From NCBI GenBank assembly GCA_937898545.1, contig CALEJV010000003.1:248001-312000 (forward strand): a stretch of 64,000 nucleotides of DNA. The letters are read 5' to 3'. The notes under the pieces were generated by a model. That model did no database searches. It saw only the letters and a list, made by a program, of their open reading frames with translations, and was not told the DNA's origin. This document shows positions 1 to 9,600 of this stretch, one piece after another (position 1 is the first letter of the stretch; every line of letters starts with the position of its first letter). The DNA comes from an uncultured Candidatus Saccharibacteria bacterium (GTDB taxonomy: Bacteria; Patescibacteriota; Saccharimonadia; Saccharimonadales; Saccharimonadaceae). The position numbers and the translations under genes are program-made.

Positions 1-237
1 GTGGAAGTCGATTTCACTGGTCGCAAACTAGACAAGCAGCTCAAAGCAGCGATCAAGAAACAGATCCCATATTTCCTCTTTGTTGGTGAGGATGAGCTGG
101 AGAACGAGATTTACACCCTCAAGAATATTGCCACGAGCGAGGAGCAAAAGCTCAGCCTGGAGCGCGTCGTCAGTGCCGTTAAGGATTACCGTCGTCAGCC
201 ATCGCGCAGTGAAGATGATGACTTTGATTTATCGTAG
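1..237 (+). CDS. hisS: histidyl-tRNA synthetase, C-terminal end (5' truncated by window)
   Basis: The last 78 codons of a gene that enters from the left edge. The segment has the anticodon-binding fold seen at the end of class IIa synthetases: VEVDFTGRKLDKQLK, then a strand ending FLFVGEDE, then a TLKNI strand. This order is typical of HisRS, which charges tRNA-His in the cytoplasm. It ends in an acidic tail (SEDDDFDLS). The catalytic core lies outside the window, so the call rests on the anticodon domain only. ThrRS and ProRS share the fold, but the GEDE...TLK pattern fits HisRS best. Confidence 0.75.
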   Translation: MEVDFTGRKLDKQLKAAIKKQIPYFLFVGEDELENEIYTLKNIATSEEQKLSLERVVSAVKDYRRQPSRSEDDDFDLS

Positions 238-350
238 TGTCACCATCTGTCTCTGTTGCAACTGTAGCTCATCTCTGTTAGCCTCTCGTTTTGCTCGTCT
301 TGCGAAACAGCATATATACACATGCATACTTGGGTCTGTCGCATGCCTAT

Positions 351-379
351 TTCACACCACCAGCGACATATGATACAAT
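351..379 (+). promoter_or_regulatory. promoter of tig, leaderless type
   Basis: TTCACA (351-356), a 17-nt spacer and TACAAT (374-379). The -10 box lies 8 nt before the tig ATG, so transcription should begin at or within a few bases of the start codon. No Shine-Dalgarno is visible. Confidence 0.6.
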
Positions 380-387
380 AACCAACT

Positions 388-1677
388 ATGAAGACGACAC
401 TAGACCACCTATCAGACACCAAAGTACGCGCCACGATTACCGTCGGTGCAGACGAACTGGAAGCAGCTCGCCAGGTTGCTTTGCGTAAACTCGCTAAGAC
501 GACGAAGGTTGACGGCTTTCGCAAGGGTCATGCCCCACTCGAGTTGGTTGCAAAGAATACCAATCCAGAACACCTCGCCGAGGAGACGCTAAACAACGCC
601 CTGAGCAAAGCAGTTGCTGCAGCCTTCCTCGAGAGTGACGTGCAGGTGCTTGAACGCCCAGAGGTGGAGATTAAGAAGTTTGTGCCTGGTAGTGAGCTGG
701 AGTTTACTGCTGAGGCAGAGGTTATGCCCACGATTACTCTCGGTGACTATAAGAAACTCAAGCTCAAGCCAGCGAAGATAACCGTTGCGCCAGAAGAAGT
801 AACGGAGATCCTTGACCGGATTCGCCACAGCATGGCCGAGCGTACGGACACTGATGAAGCAGCCCAGGACGGCGACGAGGTGACGATTGACTTCGTAGGT
901 AAGCGCGATGGTACGCCTTTTGCTGGTGGCACCGGGAAGGACTATCCGCTTGTACTTGGCAGCAAGTCATTCATTCCAGGCTTCGAAGAGGCATTGATTG
1001 GCCTTAAGGCTGGTGAAACGAAGGCAGTTGAACTCACCTTTCCGAAGGACTACCATGCGAGCGAACTAGCTGGGCAAGCAGTCGTTTTTGATACGACCAT
1101 TAAGAAGGTCAAGAAAGTGACATTACCTGAGCTGACTGATGAGTTTGCGGCGAAGGTTGGGCCATTTACTTCTATTGATGACCTCAAGAAAGATATCGAG
1201 AAGGAAATTACTGCGCAAAAGCAGCGTGAGGCAGATGACGAGCTGCGCGATGTAGCCGTCAAGCAGTTGGCCGATGCCAGTACGGTAGCTATCCCAGAGG
1301 TATTGCGTGCTGACCAGCTTCGCTCGATCGAGCAAGACTTGGTGCAGAACCTCGCTCACCGTGGCCGGACTCTCGAACAGTACCTTGCCGAGAAGGAATA
1401 TAAGGACAAAGACGAGTGGATCGAGAAGGAGGCTAAGCCAGCGGCCGATGAGCGCATTAAGGCTGGGCTTGTCCTGGCTGAGCTGAGCAAGGCCGAGAAG
1501 ATTGAAGCCACAGCAGAGGAGCTACAAGAGCGCATCAGTGCCTTCAAGCAACAGTATGCCAATGATGCAACCATGGTGGCGCGCTTTGATGAGCCAGAGG
1601 TGCAACACGAGATCGCCAACCGCCTCTTGACAGAGAAGACGATTGACTGGCTGGTAGCGCAGAATACTAAGAAGTAG
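388..1677 (+). CDS. tig: trigger factor (ribosome-associated chaperone, PPIase)
   Basis: 429 residues, the usual family length. Order: N-terminal ribosome-binding domain (about 1-115) with the signature GFRKGHAP near residue 45; FKBP-type peptidyl-prolyl isomerase domain (about 150-240, GDEVTIDFVGKRDG and the LGSKSFIPGFE strand); then the long helical C-terminal chaperone domain, rich in Lys and Glu. It binds ribosomal protein L23 and shields nascent chains. The start at 388 is set by a -10 box 8 nt upstream with no Shine-Dalgarno, so the message is probably leaderless. clpP follows under its own heat-shock promoter, the common tig-clpP neighbourhood. Confidence 0.95.
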   Translation: MKTTLDHLSDTKVRATITVGADELEAARQVALRKLAKTTKVDGFRKGHAPLELVAKNTNPEHLAEETLNNALSKAVAAAFLESDVQVLERPEVEIKKFVPGSELEFTAEAEVMPTITLGDYKKLKLKPAKITVAPEEVTEILDRIRHSMAERTDTDEAAQDGDEVTIDFVGKRDGTPFAGGTGKDYPLVLGSKSFIPGFEEALIGLKAGETKAVELTFPKDYHASELAGQAVVFDTTIKKVKKVTLPELTDEFAAKVGPFTSIDDLKKDIEKEITAQKQREADDELRDVAVKQLADASTVAIPEVLRADQLRSIEQDLVQNLAHRGRTLEQYLAEKEYKDKDEWIEKEAKPAADERIKAGLVLAELSKAEKIEATAEELQERISAFKQQYANDATMVARFDEPEVQHEIANRLLTEKTIDWLVAQNTKK

Positions 1678-1704
1678 CAGATAGTACAGCTCGCATAGCA
1701 GAAA

Positions 1705-1731
1705 TTAGCACTCTATATTGACGAGTGCTAA
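1705..1731 (+). promoter_or_regulatory. CIRCE element (HrcA operator)
   Basis: A perfect TTAGCACTC - 9 nt - GAGTGCTAA inverted repeat, the consensus operator of the HrcA heat-shock repressor. It overlaps the -35 box of the clpP promoter, so bound HrcA would block RNA polymerase. No hrcA, groE or dnaK gene lies in this window. Confidence 0.95.
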
Positions 1732-1746
1732 TTTTCTCGTTACAAT
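1718..1746 (+). promoter_or_regulatory. clpP promoter
   Basis: TTGACG (1718-1723), 17-nt spacer, TACAAT (1741-1746). The -10 box ends 6 nt before the clpP ATG, so the transcript should start at the initiation codon. The -35 box lies inside the CIRCE operator. Confidence 0.85.
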
Positions 1747-1752
1747 GGTACT

Positions 1753-2373
1753 ATGATGAAACCGAATGATTACCTAGTGCCCAACGTCATTGTCCGCACA
1801 CGTGATGGTGAGCGTGGCTATGATATATACTCACGTTTGCTCGAGGATCGCATTATCTTCCTCGGCGAAGAAGTGACTGAGATGACAGCCAATGTTGTTG
1901 TCGCGCAGCTTCTCCATCTTGCCAATGAAAATCCAGATAAAGACATTCAACTCTATATCAACAGCCCTGGTGGCAGTGTGTATGACGGCCTTGCAATCTA
2001 CGATACTATGCAATACATCGCGCCAGATGTGCAGACGATTGGTATTGGTCTGCAGGCAAGCATGGGTGCCTTCTTGCTTAGTAGCGGTGCGAAGGGTAAA
2101 CGCTTTGTCCTGCCTAATGCCCGAGTGATGATCCACCAGCCGAGCAGTGGTACGCGCGGCAAAGTGACAGACCAAGAAATTAGCTTACGCGAGAGCATCG
2201 CTCTCAAGGAGCGGCTGGCCACCATTATGGCGGACAACACTGGCCAGAAACTCGATAAAATCAAGGCCGATATGGAGCGCGACTACTGGCTAAGCGCCGC
2301 GGACGCCGTAGCCTATGGCCTGGCTGATGAAGTGATTGGTGCTCGCATACAAAAAATCACACAGCGTTCGTAG
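1753..2373 (+). CDS. clpP: ATP-dependent Clp protease proteolytic subunit
   Basis: 206 residues. It is a serine peptidase forming the tetradecameric barrel that works with a Clp ATPase. Visible motifs: YINSPGGSVYDGLAIYD, the nucleophile serine in GLQASMGAFLLSSG, and the catalytic histidine in RVMIHQPS; the aspartate follows in the C-terminal third. No propeptide is needed. The promoter overlaps a perfect CIRCE element, so expression is predicted to be HrcA-controlled and heat-inducible. The -10 box directly abuts the ATG pair at 1753 (MM), and no Shine-Dalgarno is present. Confidence 0.96.
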   Translation: MMKPNDYLVPNVIVRTRDGERGYDIYSRLLEDRIIFLGEEVTEMTANVVVAQLLHLANENPDKDIQLYINSPGGSVYDGLAIYDTMQYIAPDVQTIGIGLQASMGAFLLSSGAKGKRFVLPNARVMIHQPSSGTRGKVTDQEISLRESIALKERLATIMADNTGQKLDKIKADMERDYWLSAADAVAYGLADEVIGARIQKITQRS

Positions 2374-2396
2374 CAACTTTATGGTATCATATAGAT

Positions 2397-3005
2397 ATGA
2401 TACCGCGTAGTGCAGATACTAGCTCCGAACCTAAATCAAGCCAAAAACCCTTACGTTTCCGGCGTATTATGCATTATCGCCCACGTCGGGTAACAGTGAT
2501 AGTATGGCTAACGGTTATGCTAATGCTTTTGACCATTGTAGCCGTGAGTATATTCTACAAGAACCGTCAAAGCGCTGCCTCCCTGATGAAATCGCAGCTC
2601 GTCGAAGGTGCTATGCTAGCACGGGCTGCTACGTTCTCGTCGGATGGTGTAATTTCGTGGGATGCGTACGCTGATGGTGGTGTGTATGGGACGATTACTT
2701 CGCAGGATGACCGCAACCGCCTGCTTGCACAGCAACCATTTATCCGCTGTACGGTTGGGAAAGAGTGTAGTGGATGGATATCAGCTGCGCAAGCACAAAC
2801 CTATACACAGCCGATACCAGCTGGCGACACAGTGTGGTATAAAAACGATTCACTTCGGCATTATGGCGAAAGCATTCTACGCGACACAAGTGCCAAATGC
2901 GCCTTTTGGCAGTCTCCAGTTCAAAGACTGTGTGTTTCTGCCAAGACCGGCCGCTTCTTCTATTATGTTAATGGCTTTGGGTCAAATAGCTTACACCGGT
3001 TATAA
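2397..3005 (+). CDS. single-pass membrane protein, paralogue of the gene at 45791
   Basis: 202 residues of unknown function. A basic cytoplasmic N terminus (about 1-42) is followed by one strong hydrophobic segment (about 43-66), which suggests an N-in anchor and an extracytoplasmic domain. That domain contains GTIT, RNRLLAQQPF, C...CSGW and a later ESILRD segment, then two more cysteines. The same ordered motifs recur in the protein at 45791-46330, so the two are paralogues. The paired cysteines suggest disulfides. A TATCAT box (2385-2390) lies 6 nt before the ATG, so it looks leaderless. It follows clpP by 23 nt but probably has its own promoter. Confidence 0.8.
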   Translation: MIPRSADTSSEPKSSQKPLRFRRIMHYRPRRVTVIVWLTVMLMLLTIVAVSIFYKNRQSAASLMKSQLVEGAMLARAATFSSDGVISWDAYADGGVYGTITSQDDRNRLLAQQPFIRCTVGKECSGWISAAQAQTYTQPIPAGDTVWYKNDSLRHYGESILRDTSAKCAFWQSPVQRLCVSAKTGRFFYYVNGFGSNSLHRL

Positions 3006-3109
3006 AGGGGTGTATTATTAACCTGACGCGCCGTAGTATGACAAAGAAATGCGTTACAGTGTGTTACGATACTATTCAAGCGGTCTATAAAAATTGAGGC
3101 TTTGTCACT

Positions 3110-3138
3110 TGACGGAGTAAGGCGCGATCTGCTACAAT
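3110..3138 (+). promoter_or_regulatory. rpoB promoter
   Basis: TTGACG (3110-3115), 17-nt spacer, TACAAT (3133-3138). It would give a leader of about 170 nt before rpoB, unlike the leaderless promoters elsewhere in the window. Confidence 0.75.
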
Positions 3139-3144
3139 CAAAAA

Positions 3145-3314
3145 TTAATGAAGGTTGTGTAATATGGGTTAGGTGCGGACTACGCCGGTGGCGTGGCGTT
3201 TTAGTGTGCGAAAACTTATATTGAGTAAAGCTTCGGTGCCACAACAAATGCACGAGTAGGGTTTTGGAGTCCTTACGCGTGCGGATAGATAACAATAATT
3301 CAAGAGGAGTTTAC
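3145..3314 (+). promoter_or_regulatory. long 5' leader of rpoB
   Basis: About 170 nt between the predicted start site and the rpoB ATG contain no gene of normal size. There is a five-codon open frame (ATG AAG GTT GTG TAA, from 3149), a short ACGCC/GGCGT stem followed by TTTT, and a Shine-Dalgarno AAGAGGAG just before 3315. Leader control of rpoBC is plausible but no known riboswitch or protein site is recognised. Confidence 0.4.
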
Positions 3315-6300
3315 ATGCCTACACCTACCACGGCAACAGCTGCTCCATCGCGTGTGTTTTTTACTAGCAATGACACCGCGCTGGCAGTACCCGACTTGCT
3401 GGCTCACCAAGAAGAATCCTGGAAAGACTTCGTCGAGACGGGCTTGAGCGAAATTTTCGCAGAGCTCAACCCAATCGAAGACTACACTGGCCAGAAGCTC
3501 GAGCTGCGCTTTAAAGATTATGCCTTTGGCGAGCCCAAGCATACAGAGCAGTTTGCGAAAGAAAACAACCTGACTTTCGACGCACCACTGCAAGCCACCG
3601 TCGAGCTTATCAACAAGACGACTGGCGAAGTGAAAGAACAGAGCATCTACATGGGCGACTACCCCTGGATGACGGAGCGCGCAACGTTTATCATCAATGG
3701 AACAGAGCGCGTAGTGGTAAGCCAGCTGATTCGGAGTGCTGGTGTGCTGTTTAGTGCCGACCGCGTGGCAGGACGCAACCTCTATGGTGCCAAGATGATC
3801 CCAGGCCGTGGGGCATGGCTCGAGTTTGAGACCAGTCCATCAGGCGCAATCTATGTGAAGATCGATCGCCGCCGCAAGATTGCAGCCACCACCTTGCTGC
3901 GTGCTCTTGGTATGAGCAAGGTGTCGGCCATTCGTGAGGCCTTTGCCGATATCGACACCGGTGAGATGAAATACATCGAAGCCACGCTCGAGAAGGATCC
4001 AGCGCACGGCATCAATGAAGCGTTGATTGAGGTCTATCGCCGCCTGCGCCCGGGCGACCTCGCTACGGTAGAGAACGCTCGTCAGATGATTGAGCGCATG
4101 TTCTTCGACTTTAAGCGCTTCGACTACAGCCGCGTTGGCCGCTACAAGATCAACCAGCGCCTGGGTGTTGATGTGCCTAATACGACCGAATATCGTACAT
4201 TGCAGATGAGTGATTTGATTGGTGTCTTGCGTGAAATTATTCGTCTTAACAACACACAAGAGCCAGCTGATGATATCGACTCGCTGAGCAATCGCCGTGT
4301 GAAACTGGTTGGCGAGTTGGTGGCGCGCCAGTTCCGCGTTGGTATGCTCCGGATGCAGCGCAATGCAATGGATCGTATGAGCATGAGTGACCTCGAGACA
4401 GTTACGCCAAGCCAGCTGATTAATGCTCGCCCGGTAGTGGCAGCAGTGCGCGAGTTCTTCGCTAGTAGCCAGTTGAGCCAGCTGCTTGATGAGGTGAACC
4501 CACTGTCGGAGCTGAGCCACAAGCGTCGCCTGAGCTCGATGGGGCCTGGTGGTTTGAGCCGGGAGCGGGCTGGCTTTGAGGTGCGCGATGCTCACCCCAC
4601 CCACTATGGCCGGATTTGCTCGGTGGAGACACCAGAGGGTGCTAACATTGGTCTGGTGCTTAACCTCGCTACCTATGCACGTATCAACGAATACGGCTTT
4701 ATTGAGACACCATACCTCAAAGTGGTTGATGGCCGCGTGACTGATGAAATCGTCTACCTCGATGCTTCGCAAGAAGTAACAGAGGTGATTGCCGATGCTG
4801 GTGCTCGCCTTAATGAGGATGGCACCTTCGTGCGCGATCGCGTTAGTGCTCGCAAGTTCCTCCAGCCAGGGCAGGTAGATACCAGCGAAGTTACCTACAT
4901 GGATGCTGCACACAAGCAGATCCTTGGGTCGACGGCGAGCCTCGTGCCATTTATCGAGAAGAACCGTATCGACCGCAGTTTGACTGGCTCTAACATGCAG
5001 CGCCAGGCAGTGCCGCTTTTGCAGCCAGAGTCACCAACGGTTGGCACTGGTATTGAGCACGAGGTGGCACGCAACTCCAGCCAGCTCATTACAGCCGAGG
5101 CTGATGGGGAAGTGATTCGAGCTGATGGCGAAGCAGTCGAGGTGCGCTATGCTGATGGCGTCAAGCGCTACGACTTGATTCACTTTGCCAAGAGCAATGA
5201 CGATCGTTGTATCAACCAAAAAGTCCGGGTTAGCCGTGGCCAAACCGTTGCGAAGGGCGACACGCTCATCGAGGGCGCGTCCATTGCCGATGGTGAGCTC
5301 GCCCTCGGTAAGGACTTGCTGGTAGCCTTTATGCCGTGGGGCGGCTACAACATGGACGACGCAGTAATTTTGAGCCGCCGCTTGGTAGAGGATGATACCC
5401 TTACCAGCATTAATATCAAGGACTACACCGTCGAGGTGCGTGAGACAAAACTTGGCCCAGAGATCGTGACGCGCGATATTCCCAATGTGAGTGAGGATAG
5501 CCTTCGCCACTTGGATGAGAGCGGTATTGTGCAGATTGGCTCTGAGGTCAAGGCGGGCGATGTTTTGGTCGGCAAGATTACACCAAAGGGTGAGCAAGAG
5601 CTCAGCAGTGAGGAGCGCTTGCTGCGTGCAATCTTTGGTGAAAAGGCCAAGGATGTGCGCGACACCAGCCAGCGCATGAACAATGCTGGTGGCGGTAAAG
5701 TTGTTGGCGTCAAGGTATTTAGCCGCGAGAATGGCCACGAGCTCAAGACGGGCGTATTGATGCAGATTCAGATCTTTGTCGCGCAATTGCGCAAGATTGG
5801 TGTTGGTGACAAGATGGCTGGCCGCCACGGTAACAAGGGTGTGTGTGCCCGCGTTATGGCGGTAGAGGATATGCCATACCTAGCTGATGGTACTCCTGTT
5901 GATGTCATCCTTAACCCGCTTGGTGTGCCAAGCCGTATGAACCTTGGCCAGCTCTTTGAGACGCACCTCGGCATGGCTGCACGAGCACTCGGCTACAAGG
6001 TTGCCACGCCGCCGTTCAACGGTGTGCCAGCCGATACCATCAAGGATGAGCTTGAAAAGGCTGGCATTGCGCGCGACGGCAAGAGCCAACTCTACGATGG
6101 CCTGAGCGGTGAGCCATTCGAGGAGCGTACAACAGTCGGCGTGATGCATATGATCAAACTCCACCACATGGTGAGCGACAAGATCCACGCCCGCAGCACT
6201 GGCCCGTACACTATGGTGACTCAGCAGCCACTCGGTGGTAAGGCTCAAAATGGTGGCCAGCGCCTCGGAGAGATGGAGGTTTGGGCACTCGAAGCTTACG

Positions 6301-6677
6301 GTGCTGCGACCACTCTACAGGAGATGCTGACAATTAAATCAGACGACGTGTATGGCCGAGCCAAAGCCTACGAGGCAATCATCAAGGACGAGCCAATTGC
6401 CGGGCCAAAGCTACCTGAGAGCTTTAACGTGCTTGTCAAGGAGCTGCAAGGTTTGGGTCTGCGTGTTGACCTGCTGGATGAGTCTGACGAGTCGGTTGAT
6501 GCCGAGCATGTCATTGCTGCTGCAGGCCCTGCTGACAAAACCGTCCCATCTGACGAGAGCGATGACGAAGCAACCTATCTTGATGAATCCGACGGCATTG
6601 GCACGATCGCTGATGACAGCGGCATGTCCGTCCAAGATATTGACACAGTAGAAAACCTAAGCGAGGAGGAAGCCTAA
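3315..6677 (+). CDS. rpoB: DNA-directed RNA polymerase subunit beta
   Basis: 1120 residues. The start MPTPTT is chosen because AAGAGGAG lies just upstream; the in-frame ATG further upstream would sit in the leader. Seen: the rifampicin-pocket block SSQLSQLLDEVNPLSELSHK with the key Gln, Asp, His and, downstream, Arg and Ser conserved; PTHYGRICSVETPEG; GYNMDDAVILS; and the C-terminal clamp motif GGKAQNGGQRLGEMEVWALEAYGAA. Compared with E. coli the pocket carries Leu at the F514 and M515 positions. After the normal end (LRVDLLDE) there is an acidic tail of about 65 residues, unusual for beta. rpoC follows after 1 nt, so the two are co-transcribed. Confidence 0.97.
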   Translation: MPTPTTATAAPSRVFFTSNDTALAVPDLLAHQEESWKDFVETGLSEIFAELNPIEDYTGQKLELRFKDYAFGEPKHTEQFAKENNLTFDAPLQATVELINKTTGEVKEQSIYMGDYPWMTERATFIINGTERVVVSQLIRSAGVLFSADRVAGRNLYGAKMIPGRGAWLEFETSPSGAIYVKIDRRRKIAATTLLRALGMSKVSAIREAFADIDTGEMKYIEATLEKDPAHGINEALIEVYRRLRPGDLATVENARQMIERMFFDFKRFDYSRVGRYKINQRLGVDVPNTTEYRTLQMSDLIGVLREIIRLNNTQEPADDIDSLSNRRVKLVGELVARQFRVGMLRMQRNAMDRMSMSDLETVTPSQLINARPVVAAVREFFASSQLSQLLDEVNPLSELSHKRRLSSMGPGGLSRERAGFEVRDAHPTHYGRICSVETPEGANIGLVLNLATYARINEYGFIETPYLKVVDGRVTDEIVYLDASQEVTEVIADAGARLNEDGTFVRDRVSARKFLQPGQVDTSEVTYMDAAHKQILGSTASLVPFIEKNRIDRSLTGSNMQRQAVPLLQPESPTVGTGIEHEVARNSSQLITAEADGEVIRADGEAVEVRYADGVKRYDLIHFAKSNDDRCINQKVRVSRGQTVAKGDTLIEGASIADGELALGKDLLVAFMPWGGYNMDDAVILSRRLVEDDTLTSINIKDYTVEVRETKLGPEIVTRDIPNVSEDSLRHLDESGIVQIGSEVKAGDVLVGKITPKGEQELSSEERLLRAIFGEKAKDVRDTSQRMNNAGGGKVVGVKVFSRENGHELKTGVLMQIQIFVAQLRKIGVGDKMAGRHGNKGVCARVMAVEDMPYLADGTPVDVILNPLGVPSRMNLGQLFETHLGMAARALGYKVATPPFNGVPADTIKDELEKAGIARDGKSQLYDGLSGEPFEERTTVGVMHMIKLHHMVSDKIHARSTGPYTMVTQQPLGGKAQNGGQRLGEMEVWALEAYGAATTLQEMLTIKSDDVYGRAKAYEAIIKDEPIAGPKLPESFNVLVKELQGLGLRVDLLDESDESVDAEHVIAAAGPADKTVPSDESDDEATYLDESDGIGTIADDSGMSVQDIDTVENLSEEEA

Positions 6678-6678
6678 G

Positions 6679-9600
6679 ATGTCCCACGTGGTAACAGATC
6701 ACGATATCGCCAATTTTGATGCGGTACGCTTGGCCGTCGCCAGCCCCGAGGATATCCTCAAGTGGAGCTACGGCGAAGTCACCAAGCCGGAGACGATTAA
6801 CTATCGAACCCAGAAGCCTGAGCGCGATGGCCTGTTTTGTGAGCGAATTTTTGGCCCAGTCAAAGATATCAACCCACACGACAGCAAGCTCAAGGGTGTG
6901 CGCAGCCGCGAAGCTGCAGTAGACAAGAATGGCGAGCTTGTCACCAAGTCGATCGTGCGCCGCGAGCGGATGGGGCACATTAGCTTGGCCACCCCTGTTG
7001 CGCATATTTGGTTTATGCGCGGCACGCCCAGTGCAATGAGCCTCTTGCTAGGTATTACGGTGCGCAATCTCGAGAAGATCGCCTACTTTGCTACCTATGT
7101 CATCCTCGACGTCGACGCTGAAACACGCGACGCTTATTTGACTGACCTTGAGGCTGAGACTGAGGCGGCACGGGCTGCCATCAAGATTCGCTTTCAGCGT
7201 GAAGCTGAAGCTGATGGGGCAGACGTGAAGGCTCTTGCTGAGCAGCAAACACGCGAGTACGAAGAGCTTGAGGCAACCTACAGCCAAAAGAAAGCCCAGC
7301 TCGAGAGTCTGCAAAAGTGCGCCCTCCTAAGCGATACCGACTATCGCAACTTACCCGAAGAGTATGAAGAGCTCGTGAAGGTTGGTATGGGTGGTGATGC
7401 CCTCAAGGCGCTCCTTGATGATATCGACCTCGACGCGCTTATCGCCGATCTGCAAGAAGAAGCCGAAGGCGCGCGTGGTCAACGCGAGAAGAAGCTCCTT
7501 AAGCGCCTTAAGGTGCTGGAGGGTATGCAAGCGGCAGGTATTAAACCATCGAGCCTGTGTATGACGGTTTTGCCAGTCATTCCACCAGATTTGCGGCCAA
7601 TGGTAGCCTTGAGTGGTGGACGCTTTGCGACGAGTGATCTCAACGACCTCTACCGCCGCGTCATCAACCGTAATAACCGTCTCAAGAAGCTCATCGAGCT
7701 CAACGCACCAGAGGTAATTCAACGCAACGAGAAGCGTATGCTGCAAGAAGCGGTCGATAGCCTGATTGATAACTCGGCTGCTCGTGGTGGCCGTGCTGTC
7801 AACGCAACTGGTGGCCGCCGCCGCCTTAAGAGCATTAGCGATATGCTTAAGGGTAAGCAAGGGCGCTTCCGCCAGAACTTGCTGGGTAAGCGCGTCGACT
7901 ACTCGGGCCGTTCGGTCATCGTGGTGGGCCCGAAGCTCAAGATTCACCAGTGTGGTTTGCCAAAGCAGATGGCAATTGAGCTCTTCAAACCATTTGTCAT
8001 CAGCTGGCTTATCAAGGGCGATTACGCTCACAACATCCGTAGTGCAACGCGCCTAATTGAGGCAGGTGAAGCGGTTGTGTGGGATGCATTGGATGAGGTA
8101 ATCAAGGGCAAGTATGTCCTGCTTAACCGTGCGCCATCACTACACCGCTTGAGTATCCAAGCCTTCCAGCCAAAGCTGGTTGAGGGTAAGGCGATCCAGC
8201 TTCACCCGCTCGTCGCTAACGGCTTTAATGCCGACTACGATGGCGACCAGATGGCTGTCCACTTGCCGCTCAGCGCCGAAGCACAGGCCGAAGCACGCGA
8301 GCTGATGAGTGCCGTCAATAACCTGCTTAAGCCTGCCGACGGGAGTCCTGTCCTCAGTATCGACCAGGACGTGGTGCTCGGTAACTACTACCTCACATAT
8401 GAGAAGCCTTCGGCTCAGACTGATACTGTCGCTGTCTTTGCCGACAGCCGGGCTGCTGAGCTAGCCTACGACATGGGCAAGCTCCACCTGCAGAGCCCGA
8501 TTCGCATCCGGGCTAAGGGTGAAATCCGGACGACTACCTTGGGGCGTGTCTTCTTTAACGAGATCCTGCCAGAGGACTTCCCTTACAACAACAACGTCCA
8601 GACCAAGAAAGAGCTTAAGCGGGTACTTGGTCAGATCTTCGAGCGTTATGGCGCTGCTGAGACTGCTATCACTGCTGACCGCATGAAGGGCTTGGCCTTC
8701 CGCTTTGCCACCACTGCTGCGGTGTCGACTGGTATGGAAGACTATCTCAGCTTCGACGAAATTGCTGACTTCGTGGCTGAGGGTGACGCACGCTCTGCTG
8801 CGATCTCGGAGCAGCTCGACCAAGGGCTCATTACCGAGGATGAGCGCTACACATTGACCGTCAACAACTGGCGCACCGTCGACCGCAAGGTAGAGGATTT
8901 CCTGCGCAGCCAGTTGGCCCACATGGACACCTCTGTCGCAACGATGGTGAACTCTGGTGCTCGTGGTAGCGTCAACAATATTAAGCTAGCGAGTGCGATG
9001 ATCGGTATCCAGGTGGATGCTGCCAACCGCGAGATTGAGCTGCCAGTGCGTAGCAACTTCAAGCGAGGGTTGTCGAGCCTGGAAGCTTTCGTGGCAACGC
9101 GTGGTGCTCGCAAGGGGCTTATCGATACCGCCCTCAAGACGGCCGACTCTGGCTATCTCACGCGTCGCTTGGTCGATGTCTCGCAGGATGTCTTTACTGT
9201 TGAGGATGAAGAGGGCGATGACGATGGCTTCACTATCTATCGCAATGAGTCTGAGGAGACGATGATCGAGTTTGGCAACCGCTTGTTTGGCCGCTACACC
9301 GCCGAGGCAGTGCCAGGCCACCTCGACCGCGACCAGCTCATTACACGTGAGATTGCCAACGCTATCGAGGCAGATCAGTCGATCGACCAAGTACGTATCC
9401 AGTCTGTCCTCTCTACTAAGAACTTGCACGGTATTCCACGTAAGAGTTACGGGATCGATATGGCAACTGGCCAACTCGTCGATGGTTCGCAGCCAGTTGG
9501 GGTTATTGCCGCGCAGTCGGTCGGTGAGCCAGGTACACAGCTGACGCTTAATACCTTCCACAGCTCTGGTGTTGGTGGGTCAGACATCACCCAGGGTCTG

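Noticed and set aside
3840..4913. 357-codon open frame on the minus strand inside rpoB
   Set aside because: It is antisense to a clear rpoB, has no promoter or Shine-Dalgarno, and its composition follows from the codon pattern of rpoB.
3315..6677. Rifampicin-resistance allele in rpoB
   Set aside because: Leu at the F514 and M515 positions differs from E. coli, but the main contact residues are conserved; lineage variation is enough to explain it.
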